This document shows positions 1-6,029 of a DNA stretch of 10,445 nt, piece after piece (position 1 is the first letter of the stretch; every line of letters begins with the position of its first letter). Location: contig CAKZWV010000018.1 of the NCBI GenBank assembly GCA_937922005.1, positions 1 through 10,445 of the forward strand, read 5' to 3'. Below the pieces are notes generated by a model that did no database searches, was not told where the DNA came from, and saw only the letters and a list, made by a program, of their open reading frames with translations. Origin of the DNA: an uncultured Clostridia bacterium. Its GTDB lineage: Bacteria > Bacillota > Clostridia > Saccharofermentanales > DTU023. Both the position numbers and the translations under genes were made by a program.

Positions 1-221
1 AAAGAGCTCAGGATGATCTTTTGTTTCTTGGTTACGGCATGGTCCAGTTGATAGTGACCTCTGTTCCTGCGTACCATTTGTTGGTGGTCACGATCCTTGT
101 TCCAGTCATCTAAAAAGCCTAAAATCTGCTCTTCCTGAATGGAGCCAAGAAATCGGCTGATAGAGGAATCACTATGGATTTTCATATCCTTTGTAAGTGG
201 ACTGAAAGAGTCTATATGAGC
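1..221 (-). pseudogene. IS1634-type transposase remnant with internal deletion (runs off left edge)
   Basis: An open minus-strand frame follows a TAG at 222-224 and runs off the left edge; the first ATG is at 185-183. Its first part (SSISRFLGSIQEEQILGFLD, then DWNKDRDH) resembles the segment of IS1634-family transposases that precedes the catalytic core. A few residues later it reads GHYQLDHAVTKKQKIIL, which resembles the extreme C-terminus of the same family (consensus like YRLDHAVTKTQKTIL). In an intact transposase of about 550 residues these segments lie hundreds of residues apart, so the DDE core appears to be deleted. No convincing Shine-Dalgarno precedes the ATG and the upstream frame is stopped. 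The family assignment rests on remembered motifs, not a search. The remnant marks the left flank of the membrane-protein cluster as rearranged. Confidence 0.5.
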
Positions 222-341
222 CTAACAGAGTTGACAAATTGGGAAGGAGAAGAAAGCTCCTCCAACCGGCAGTAAAGTTGAAGATCTGCTGAATACGAGA
301 GCTATTCTAAAAAAATGCAAGTATACACACTCAGATCTGTG

Positions 342-371
342 TTGACTTTCTACCATGGGATGTGCTACTGT
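342..371 (+). promoter_or_regulatory. Candidate sigma-A-type promoter for the membrane-protein cluster
   Basis: TTGACT at 342-347 is close to the -35 consensus and is followed after 18 bases by TACTGT at 366-371, a poor -10 match (3 of 6). It sits about 70 bases before the likely first start codon at 440. Just upstream is an imperfect palindrome centred on AGATCT (334-339) flanked by ACAC and GTGT, which could be an operator. Between the transposase remnant and this site (222-341) I see no gene. Confidence 0.25.
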
Positions 372-439
372 TGACGTGAAGATCCCTTAATTTGGGAGAA
401 AACGATCAGGTAACACCATACCAGAAAGGAAATAGGGCA

Positions 440-637
440 ATGAGGTGTTTTTTCCGTATCGCATTAAACGCCATTTTCACTTATTTCAGCCTTTATTACC
501 TATCTTTCATATCGATGGTGCTCGTTTTTGTGGTGCCCTGGCCCGTCATCATAGGCCTCTTTGCTTTCCTTGTGCCGGGCATACTGGGCTACTGGTGGGT
601 CTATGCCATGAATGACTGGCTTAATATGTTTGATTGA
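440..637 (+). CDS. Small two-TM membrane protein, N-terminal half of a split paralogue
   Basis: This 65-residue hydrophobic protein has no family I recognise. The frame is open from a TTG at 392, but ATG 440 is the better start. It has AGAAAGGA nine bases upstream, and it aligns the N-terminus MRCFFRIALN with MRFFLRMLLN of the gene at 1720 and MRVTIRAFIN of the gene at 4257. Two membrane segments are predicted at about residues 8-31 and 34-56, with Arg at the extreme N-terminus suggesting the N-terminus is inside. It ends at a TGA (635-637). The next gene begins 6 bases later in the same frame. Aligned with the 169-residue protein at 1720, NDWLNMFD here corresponds to NHYLDIHT, so the TGA falls in the middle of the ancestral protein. 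It may be an independent single-hairpin protein or the first half of a nonsense-split gene. Confidence 0.6.
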   Translation: MRCFFRIALNAIFTYFSLYYLSFISMVLVFVVPWPVIIGLFAFLVPGILGYWWVYAMNDWLNMFD

Positions 638-643
638 GCAAGG

Positions 644-886
644 ATGGAAAAACAGGAGACCTTTCATAGCTTACTGGTCGGCACAAGTGTGGCTGCTATT
701 GCTACTTTGATCCAGAGTTTTAAAATTCAAAACCTGAGTGAATTTCCAGATGCTTGGATGAATCCTTTTCCTGATTTCATTGATTACTTCCCGCCTTTTT
801 TTACCTTTCTAGCTTGCCTCGGTATGCTGGTCACTGCCATCAGCTTCCGAATTCGGCGTCAAAAGGAGGCAGCTCTCAGAAAATAA
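644..886 (+). CDS. Small two-TM membrane protein, C-terminal half of a split paralogue
   Basis: This 80-residue protein has predicted membrane segments at about residues 9-25 and 50-69 and a basic tail (FRIRRQKEAALRK) that suggests the C-terminus is inside. It is in frame with the gene ending at 637, six bases away. There is no well-spaced Shine-Dalgarno of its own: AAGG sits directly against the ATG. Expression would therefore depend on reinitiation or TGA readthrough. Its start, MEKQETFHSLLVG, lines up with MPFKQTLHALILP at residues 78-90 of the 169-residue paralogue at 1720. This supports the view that 440-886 was once a single four-TM gene. The function is unknown. The alternative, that the two are real separate genes coupled by reinitiation, cannot be excluded. 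Confidence 0.55.
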   Translation: MEKQETFHSLLVGTSVAAIATLIQSFKIQNLSEFPDAWMNPFPDFIDYFPPFFTFLACLGMLVTAISFRIRRQKEAALRK

Positions 887-892
887 GGAGGT
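885..892 (+). promoter_or_regulatory. Consensus Shine-Dalgarno (AAGGAGGT) for a 22-codon ORF
   Basis: A perfect eight-base AAGGAGGT overlaps the TAA stop of the preceding gene and lies seven bases before ATG 900. It is among the best ribosome binding sites in the window, yet it serves only a very short ORF. That suggests either a genuine small protein or the 5' end of a gene since mostly deleted. Confidence 0.6.
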
Positions 893-899
893 CTGTATT

Positions 900-968
900 A
901 TGAGCCGCTTCTTCGGTCTGAGGATGCATATGGATATGCGGAGATGTGCGAAGAAAGCGCCTGGTTAG
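900..968 (+). CDS. 22-codon ORF, likely scar of a paralogue or a micro-protein
   Basis: The peptide reads MSRFFGLRMHMDMRRCAKKA plus PG, highly basic and without a membrane segment. Residues 3-12 (RFFGLRMHMD) match RFFGPRVHMD at residues 139-148 of the protein at 1720. At DNA level, 905-936 and 2133-2164 are identical at 29 of 32 positions. The ORF therefore contains the duplicated cytoplasmic tail of a related membrane protein, placed behind a consensus Shine-Dalgarno. Most likely this is what remains after recombination between paralogues removed a gene body. A functional basic micro-protein is possible but less likely. It is followed by 56 bases with no gene before the next start. Confidence 0.4.
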   Translation: MSRFFGLRMHMDMRRCAKKAPG

Positions 969-1024
969 GCATTTCATTTTTGGTTACTGCTTATGATTGA
1001 CTTACAGTGAAAGAAAGGCAACTT

Positions 1025-1735
1025 ATGGGAAATTCAATACGGTTTCTGGTGAATCTATTCTTAGCATATACATTGGGGCTCCACAATATTGGCTTGTGGT
1101 TTATATTGGTAGATGAAGTATCCCCTTTTTCATTGTACTTCTGGGTGCTCATGTACTTTCAAGTTGGCTTGCCTATTTTAGGAGTTTTTCTTCTCTGTTC
1201 CATCAATGTTATCCTGCAAAAAAAGGAAAGTACCAGAATGGAGGATCGAAAATCAATCCATACCTACATTGTCAGTAACCTTGTGCTGCTAGTGCCCTCC
1301 TTGTTCTTATTGGTGCGAACTTTGCAGACTAAGAAATATTTCTGGCAATTAGAGGCAGCGCTAACCGGCAATGTTGTGTGGTATTGCACGGAGGTCTGCC
1401 TGATTTTGCTCTGGAAACAAGATTCCCTTTTGCCATCGAAATTAGGGGGTTTACAAGTAAACATGAATGATATTTCCCATGACAACTTACGCAGATCGTC
1501 CATCCTATTCACCTCCCTAGTCGCTGCTCTTCTCTTAGGTGTTTTACTGCTCTTGACCGGTGATACTATCTTCCAAGAGTTCATCTCTGTTGCTGTTTTC
1601 ATGATCCCTGTGTATTCAGTCTCACTTGCAATGAAAGATCGAACTCGACTCGGATTTACTCCGGCAGACCAGCGGAAAAAGTTAGAGTCCTTACATCAAT
1701 ATGCCCAGGAGGACAAGCCATGCGATTTTTCTTAA
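1025..1735 (+). CDS. Six-TM membrane protein, three hairpin modules, unknown function
   Basis: This 236-residue protein belongs to no family I recognise. The frame opens at GTG 1007, but ATG 1025 has AAAGAAAGG at 1010-1018 and starts MGNSIRFLVN, in step with the Arg/Asn-containing N-termini of its neighbours. Predicted membrane segments are at about residues 5-28, 36-63, 80-98, 109-131, 158-178 and 184-203, forming three hairpins. Short basic loops follow (QKKESTRMEDRK; MKDRTR). Residues 179-209 align with residues 33-63 of the protein at 3183, with 19 of 31 identical (shared GDT, ISV, MIPV, SVS), and the similarity extends to ESLHQYAQ. That module is C-terminal here and N-terminal there. The last 16 bases overlap the next gene, so the two are probably translationally coupled. 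Confidence 0.8.
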   Translation: MGNSIRFLVNLFLAYTLGLHNIGLWFILVDEVSPFSLYFWVLMYFQVGLPILGVFLLCSINVILQKKESTRMEDRKSIHTYIVSNLVLLVPSLFLLVRTLQTKKYFWQLEAALTGNVVWYCTEVCLILLWKQDSLLPSKLGGLQVNMNDISHDNLRRSSILFTSLVAALLLGVLLLLTGDTIFQEFISVAVFMIPVYSVSLAMKDRTRLGFTPADQRKKLESLHQYAQEDKPCDFS

Positions 1736-2229
1736 GAATGCTCCTCAATATCATATTGATTCTTCACCTGATCATCTATACCTGGATCATTTTCTTCTAT
1801 CCCTTTTTCACACTTTTGGAACCTTTATATGAAAATGTCCCTATTGGGGCCAATATTATTGTGTACCTAAGCTCTGTCGTGGCTGCTGCGATCCATGTTT
1901 TCCTTCTCCTTCTCATAAATCATTACCTAGATATCCATACTCGACTTGCCATGCCTTTTAAACAGACCTTACATGCGCTGATTTTGCCCATCCTGTTTCC
2001 TTCTGCCATGATAGCAGTATATATGGTCAAGTTGCATGATGATTTTCCCGACACTATTTTCCTTTTGTTCATGATCTTTTTCGGTCCTTTTCTAACTTTC
2101 ATCGCTACGATGCTTGTCCTTCTTATTCTTATCCGCTTCTTCGGTCCGAGAGTGCATATGGATAAGATCTACGACGGCGGCCGCAGCAGCGGGAATGCGG
2201 TCAAAGTGACTTCCACTAATGTAGAATGA
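1720..2229 (+). CDS. Four-TM membrane protein, two hairpin modules, unknown function
   Basis: This 169-residue protein starts at ATG 1720 inside the preceding gene, with AGGAGG about seven bases upstream. Predicted membrane segments are at about residues 6-30, 44-67, 84-104 and 112-140. A hydrophilic tail follows (RFFGPRVHMD, then a Gly/Ser-rich stretch). The N-terminus (MRFFLRMLLN) and the residue 67-90 region match the split pair at 440-886, making it their intact counterpart. The start of its tail is duplicated at 905-936. It is not a recognised transporter or enzyme and no catalytic motif is visible. The overlap with the upstream gene suggests both products are made together and may interact. 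About 100 bases to the next gene hold no obvious terminator. Confidence 0.8.
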   Translation: MRFFLRMLLNIILILHLIIYTWIIFFYPFFTLLEPLYENVPIGANIIVYLSSVVAAAIHVFLLLLINHYLDIHTRLAMPFKQTLHALILPILFPSAMIAVYMVKLHDDFPDTIFLLFMIFFGPFLTFIATMLVLLILIRFFGPRVHMDKIYDGGRSSGNAVKVTSTNVE

Positions 2230-2330
2230 AAAGGCTCAACTCATAATAGAATGGCAATTTTGACTGATGTTATCAGCCAAGATTAGCCTTCATAACCAAC
2301 ATTTATCTTGTAACAAGGAGGTAATTGAAC

Positions 2331-3179
2331 ATGAAACAGCATGGAAGAGCTATTTTGTATGGTATGCTGATTGTTATTTTGAATCTCTTATACACATCCT
2401 TACCTATGCCGCTAGTGACCTCAACGATAGATATTTTTTTCTTCTATCTCTTTTGGATTGGTATAGATCTGATGCCAATTTTCACCTTCCTTATACTGAG
2501 CTGGCTAAATCAACAAATTAACAGTAATCCCGAAAGCCATCTTGAGGAAGGACAATCAGCTAAATGTCTGGTTCGTGGGGGGATCTATGCATTGGTTTTC
2601 TTACTGATCTTTTATCTAGGTATTACTCAGGCAAGCGTCGAAGCTTTAGTCGAAGCAATAATTGAGTTTCAACATTCTCCTACGACGCCACCCATCGTCG
2701 TCATTCTGGGCGGGATCTTTTATCAACATCTTGCCCGCTACGGGGACCATCCATTGCCCAAAAAGGATAGGCTACATGCCCGAGAAATAGCCATCGTCGT
2801 AATCAACACCATCCTCACCATCCTAGTTGTCCTCTATAGCACACTTTTTTCCTATATCCCTCTGCTTATTTTTTCCATGCTCCAGCTAGCTTTACTTTAT
2901 GGTCTAAACAAAGGCTTACAGCATTTTTTCATAGAGAAGCAAAAGTCCTATCCTACGATTTATCTATTAAACAAGGCTATCCGCTGGGCCTTCCTTCCCC
3001 TGCTTCTCCTGGCTCTTGGCGTCTTGTTACACATGCCAGTAACCCCCCTTCCGAACGTTTCTCAGCCGGTGAGTGTGGTATCAAATATTTTATATCTCAT
3101 GATTTTGGGACACCTGCTTGAAAAGTATTTGACCGCTCGACAGGCCTATAACAAGGCCATGGTAGCATTGGAGGTCTAG
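2331..3179 (+). CDS. Eight-TM membrane protein, four hairpin modules, unknown function
   Basis: This 282-residue protein starts at ATG 2331 with AAGGAGGT at 2315-2322. An in-frame TTG at 2325 is too close to that site. About eight membrane segments are predicted near residues 8-28, 32-59, 83-99, 118-135, 152-174, 176-196, 217-236 and 246-266. The halves are joined by a basic loop (KKDRLHAR, 144-151), giving a 4+4 arrangement. YQHLARYG at 131-138, at the end of the second hairpin, matches YYDHALVKYG in the next protein. The TAG stop directly abuts the ATG ATG of the next gene, indicating tight coupling. There are no nucleotide-binding, protease or other catalytic motifs. It could be a transport-like or immunity-like membrane protein, but no function is assignable. 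Confidence 0.82.
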   Translation: MKQHGRAILYGMLIVILNLLYTSLPMPLVTSTIDIFFFYLFWIGIDLMPIFTFLILSWLNQQINSNPESHLEEGQSAKCLVRGGIYALVFLLIFYLGITQASVEALVEAIIEFQHSPTTPPIVVILGGIFYQHLARYGDHPLPKKDRLHAREIAIVVINTILTILVVLYSTLFSYIPLLIFSMLQLALLYGLNKGLQHFFIEKQKSYPTIYLLNKAIRWAFLPLLLLALGVLLHMPVTPLPNVSQPVSVVSNILYLMILGHLLEKYLTARQAYNKAMVALEV

Positions 3180-3182
3180 ATG

Positions 3183-4148
3183 ATGAGCAAAGGCCCCGTC
3201 CATAAGTTAGATAAAATTAGGATTATCCTATATCCTAGCTTCTGTGCCCTCTTTCTTTTGTTTTTACCATTCTTAGTTGGTGATACATTTCTTCAAGAGG
3301 TCATTAGTGTTGGCTATTATATGATTCCTGTCATCTCTGTCTCCCAGGCAATGCAAGACCAAAGCACGCTCGAAAGAACCTCAGAGGAGCAGGCTAAATA
3401 CATCGAATCTCTATATGGCTTTGTTCAAAATGCCACAAAGATTGGCATAGTGACGTTGAGTATCCTTGTGGTCTGCTATCTGATCATCCATAACCTTACA
3501 TTTGAGCTCATACTGTACGTGATGCGGCCGGTATGCGCCTCATGCTGGTACGGCGTCTACATTGGACGGTTGTACTATGATCATGCCCTGGTCAAATACG
3601 GAAAAAAAGATCAACATGCATCCGAAAAAGATCTCTCAAAATACTTTCGTTTTCTTATTCCTCGCATGAATCATTCTTCACCACATGATCATTCTGCCAG
3701 TTCCCCCACACCTACGCTCCATGCTCCTTCAACAAATACTCCCGTTCCCAGTTTTTTCATGGTCCCAACCATGGTGCTAATCGCTTTGCTGCTGATTCTC
3801 CCTCTATCATACCTAGGTTTCTTTTTATATAACAACTTTATGCCATCCTATGTCGTCTTGCCTTTTTTGCCAGTTATCGGATTCTACTTGCTGTATCAAG
3901 GCTACCAGTCTATGCAGGCCAAAATCTACCATGTTCAAGAAGTCCCCTTAACGCTCCGAATGCTACCAGTAAGTATCATCATAGCTACCCTGGTGCTAGG
4001 CGTTGGTATGCTTCTGTGGATGATTTTCACGAAATCTTGCGATTTGATGCCCTATTCCTGGCCCCATTATATGCTGACCTTCTGTTTGTCAATGCTATCT
4101 ATTGCCCACATCTATGTCCGACGCAATAGAGGAAAACGACGAGATTAG
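3183..4148 (+). CDS. Eight-TM membrane protein, four hairpin modules, His/Pro/Ser-rich central loop
   Basis: This protein has 321 residues from ATG 3183 (GGAGG at 3170-3174, spacing 8). ATG 3180 is also possible with spacing 5. The N-terminal hairpin (residues 12-62) is the module also found at the C-terminus of the protein at 1025 (GDT..QE.ISV....MIPV.SVS.AM). The second hairpin ends with YYDHALVKYGKKD, like the protein at 2331. A hydrophilic loop at about residues 140-190 is rich in His, Pro, Ser and Thr and probably cytoplasmic. Two further hairpins follow (about 191-216 and 224-248; 262-284 and 293-314), then a basic tail (VRRNRGKRRD). A near-copy of its 3' end recurs 70 bases downstream. 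Function unknown. Membership in the local hairpin-built family is well supported; metal binding by the His-rich loop is speculation. Confidence 0.82.
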   Translation: MSKGPVHKLDKIRIILYPSFCALFLLFLPFLVGDTFLQEVISVGYYMIPVISVSQAMQDQSTLERTSEEQAKYIESLYGFVQNATKIGIVTLSILVVCYLIIHNLTFELILYVMRPVCASCWYGVYIGRLYYDHALVKYGKKDQHASEKDLSKYFRFLIPRMNHSSPHDHSASSPTPTLHAPSTNTPVPSFFMVPTMVLIALLLILPLSYLGFFLYNNFMPSYVVLPFLPVIGFYLLYQGYQSMQAKIYHVQEVPLTLRMLPVSIIIATLVLGVGMLLWMIFTKSCDLMPYSWPHYMLTFCLSMLSIAHIYVRRNRGKRRD

Positions 4149-4205
4149 GCCCCGGTCCCACTCCATATAGGAGCCCAAAGTCTATGTTCAACGCAATAAC
4201 GGAAA
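4111..4205 (+). repeat. Duplicated 3' end of the preceding membrane-protein gene
   Basis: 4111-4135 (inside the gene ending at 4148) and 4181-4205 (intergenic) are identical at 21 of 25 positions, exactly 70 bases apart; both read TCTATGT..., then ACGCAATA and GGAAA. The downstream copy is not part of an ORF of note. It is probably the residual 3' end of another paralogue lost by recombination, comparable to the scar at 900-968. The rest of 4149-4256 holds only the ribosome binding site of the next gene. Confidence 0.5.
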
Positions 4206-4256
4206 CTGCTGCAAACTTTCAAATAACTAGAAGAATAAGAAAGAGGTATTGTGATT

Positions 4257-5195
4257 ATGAGAGTTACTATTAGAGCTTTTATCAATTTCCTCATCATTTT
4301 TTGTCTAACTCTTTACTTTGGTGAGGCTGCTCTCTTTGAACATCTTTTTCCCACATTTATAGGCATATCCAGCATGGTTCAATTTGCTTTTTTAGCCCTC
4401 CTTATCTCTCACTATGTCTCATGGTGGAATAGTTTTCTCGATTCGCTAGCAGGTGCATCGCTGCCAGCGAGTCAATCTTTTCATTCTCAATCCCTTGGGG
4501 CTATCCTCAATATCATTGTCACCTTGATATGCATAGTACCTTTTTTGGGATTAAGTGGCTTTGATGGTGTATTTGCCCTTTTTGGCATCTGTCTGCTAGC
4601 CTGCAATTTCGGAGTCCTTCGCATCCTTTCTCTCTATAGACTAAAAGCCGAGTACTTCTTTTCCATACCAGATCCAGACATGAGAAAGCAACAAGAACAA
4701 AAGGCTGATACGAGAAAAGGTGGTGGAGTATTTGCTCGAGAGTCATTACTATACATCGGGGTGGGTATGATCTATCTTTTATATGCTTCTTGGATTTTCT
4801 GGAGGCCCCTGTGGCGGTTCGTAGATGTTGAGCTTGACAAAATACACCCAGCTACTATCGTCATCCTCTGTACTCCCTTTGTTTCTTTGCTGTCCCCCCG
4901 CTTTATCTTACGAGCTTATCAGTTCAGGGATATGTTCTTTCACGGAAATATGGGATGGGACAAATCCTTGAAAGCGACGATTGTTGCTGGGTTCCTTAAT
5001 GTCCTGCTCATGTCATTCTTTCCGCTCAACAGCCTCTTGCAAATCATCCCGATGGAAAGCGATCTGGCATGGGTAGGGATATCGCTCTTTTTCAGTTCAG
5101 TGGGTATCCTATGTGTCCTCCTGGCCTACCAAAAGACACACACGGTCATCTCATGGACCGGCCTGAAGATTGTCCCTGAGGAGTTGAATCAATAG
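4257..5195 (+). CDS. Eight-TM membrane protein, four hairpin modules, last of the array
   Basis: This 312-residue protein starts at ATG 4257. GTG 4251 in the same frame lies only three bases from the AGAAAGAGGT site (4239-4247), whereas 4257 is nine bases away and restores the shared N-terminus MRVTIRAFIN. Predicted membrane segments lie at about residues 5-22, 33-56, 82-98, 103-126, 162-182, 199-219, 239-259 and 271-291. A hydrophilic, charged loop (about 130-160, DMRKQQEQKADTRKGGG) splits it 4+4. No family or catalytic motif is recognised. The TAG stop is immediately followed by the first copy of a repeat that recurs at 6562. The C-terminus may thus have been shaped by a recombination or insertion event. 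It is probably co-transcribed with the upstream genes, although the 108-base gap leaves room for a separate promoter. Confidence 0.8.
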   Translation: MRVTIRAFINFLIIFCLTLYFGEAALFEHLFPTFIGISSMVQFAFLALLISHYVSWWNSFLDSLAGASLPASQSFHSQSLGAILNIIVTLICIVPFLGLSGFDGVFALFGICLLACNFGVLRILSLYRLKAEYFFSIPDPDMRKQQEQKADTRKGGGVFARESLLYIGVGMIYLLYASWIFWRPLWRFVDVELDKIHPATIVILCTPFVSLLSPRFILRAYQFRDMFFHGNMGWDKSLKATIVAGFLNVLLMSFFPLNSLLQIIPMESDLAWVGISLFFSSVGILCVLLAYQKTHTVISWTGLKIVPEELNQ

Positions 5196-5292
5196 GCGAA
5201 AGCATGGAAAAAACTTGGACCATACGTAGAAGATCAAGCGACTGCAGTTTGCCAAGCTGATAAAACCCTATAAGAACTAAAGGGCGCACTTC
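5196..5292 (+). repeat. Direct repeat, copy 1 (IS-end-like remnant)
   Basis: This segment is about 84% identical to 6562-6660, with a two-base gap. Shared cores include TAGAAGATCAAGCGACT and CGCACTTC. It begins at the base after the stop codon of the gene ending at 5195. Copy 2 lies downstream of an IS4-like transposase fragment, so copy 1 is probably the end of a second, mostly deleted copy of that element. The plus frame reads AKAWKKLGPYVEDQATAVCQ before a stop, similar to the frame in copy 2. Whether this was ever coding is unclear. Confidence 0.6.
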
Positions 5293-5696
5293 TATAGAGC
5301 GAATAGGGAAATAAGGATGTTGCATGCTTAATTATTTGGACGAGATTTCAAAGAATATAGAAAAAGCCAAGTAAAACCGCCTAGCCCTAAAGAGTATAAG
5401 AAAGGGGCTAGGCGGTGAAATCAACACCAGCAGCTAAGGCCGGACCAATTGCTAGCCTGCCCTGGTTTACCCACAATACGTGACAGACGGTTTCTAAAAT
5501 CGTCTGATTCATATTGCATGAAGTAGCATAATCAACTTGTTACAAAAAGTCAATAACTCGACCTGCATCACTGAAGACGTCCTCCAAATCCATCGCAAAT
5601 ATCAACAAAAGATGACTACAAAATTGGCAGATATTCAGGCGTGATCGTATTCTTAAAATAAAAAATTGGCCTTTTGCCGTTATAGGATCTTAATAG
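5293..5696. other. 404-base stretch without a gene
   Basis: No convincing gene is found here. The stretch contains a perfect 12-bp inverted repeat (5376-5416), listed separately. It also has short open frames without ribosome binding sites: a plus frame ending LQIHRKYQQKMTTKLADIQA at about 5640, and a minus frame beginning MQYESDDFRNRLSRIVGKPG near 5520. Either could be decayed coding sequence, but neither matches a family I can name. Just left of the gene at 5697, the minus strand reads a weak GGC/GCC hairpin followed by AATTTTTT (about 5660-5679), a marginal terminator. Confidence 0.4.
5376..5416 (-). terminator. Perfect 12-bp inverted repeat, possible terminator
   Basis: ACCGCCTAGCCC (5376-5387) and GGGCTAGGCGGT (5405-5416) pair perfectly around a 17-base loop. 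Read on the minus strand, the stem is followed by TTTTACTT, a short U tract compatible with a weak intrinsic terminator for leftward transcription of the 6026-5697 pair. Read rightward there is no T run, so it is a poor terminator for the membrane-protein operon. It might alternatively be a protein-binding or recombination site. Confidence 0.45.
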
Positions 5697-6029
5697 CTAA
5701 AAATTAATATATATCGCTGTTCCCAAATCTGCTGCTTTTTTTACTTCGCGATAGACAGTAGGTAGTCGATCCTTATACTTTTCTAGTACTTTCGCGGCAT
5801 GTTGCAGTTCCTCATCGTAATAAAATTCCTGCTCACAATCTGAGAATAATAGGTCTTGTTTGCACAGCTCCTCATTCAAATCATTGAGCATCAATTTCCA
5901 TTCAGCTTCAGGTATAAGCGTCGTTCTAATGTCTCTTCCTTCGACCCAGTCTTTCATAAGCATATCATCAAAGCCTTTATGTAAAAGAATTTGTACGTTA
6001 TAGATTGGCGAGGTATCATACTTACTCAT
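5697..6029 (-). CDS. Small acidic protein, candidate immunity protein of the toxin-like fragment
   Basis: This 110-residue soluble protein starts MSKYDTSPIYNVQILLHKGF and is rich in Asp and Glu (for example DCEQEFYYDEEL). It has no signal peptide or membrane segment. Its ATG overlaps the TGA of the upstream minus-strand ORF (ATGA at 6029-6026), the usual arrangement for translationally coupled toxin/immunity or toxin/antitoxin pairs. AAAGGA lies upstream but about 17 bases from the ATG, so coupling probably supplies translation. I do not recognise a named immunity family. The assignment rests on size, acidity, order and overlap. The alternative is a hypothetical protein unrelated to toxins. 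Confidence 0.65.
   Translation of the reverse strand: MSKYDTSPIYNVQILLHKGFDDMLMKDWVEGRDIRTTLIPEAEWKLMLNDLNEELCKQDLLFSDCEQEFYYDEELQHAAKVLEKYKDRLPTVYREVKKAADLGTAIYINF

Noticed and set aside
246..260. GGAG/CTCC hairpin between transposase remnant and promoter
   Set aside because: Only four base pairs and no T tract; not distinguishable from chance.
1264..1602. Minus-strand ORF of 112 codons
   Set aside because: It is antisense to the membrane-protein gene at 1025, basic and low-complexity, with no ribosome binding site.
2267..2521. Plus-strand ORF of 84 codons starting in the gap before the gene at 2331
   Set aside because: It overlaps the well-supported gene at 2331 in another frame and has no ribosome binding site.
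5482..5640. Short plus frame ending LQIHRKYQQKMTTKLADIQA
   Set aside because: No start, ribosome binding site or family match; retained only as a possible decayed remnant in the gap description.
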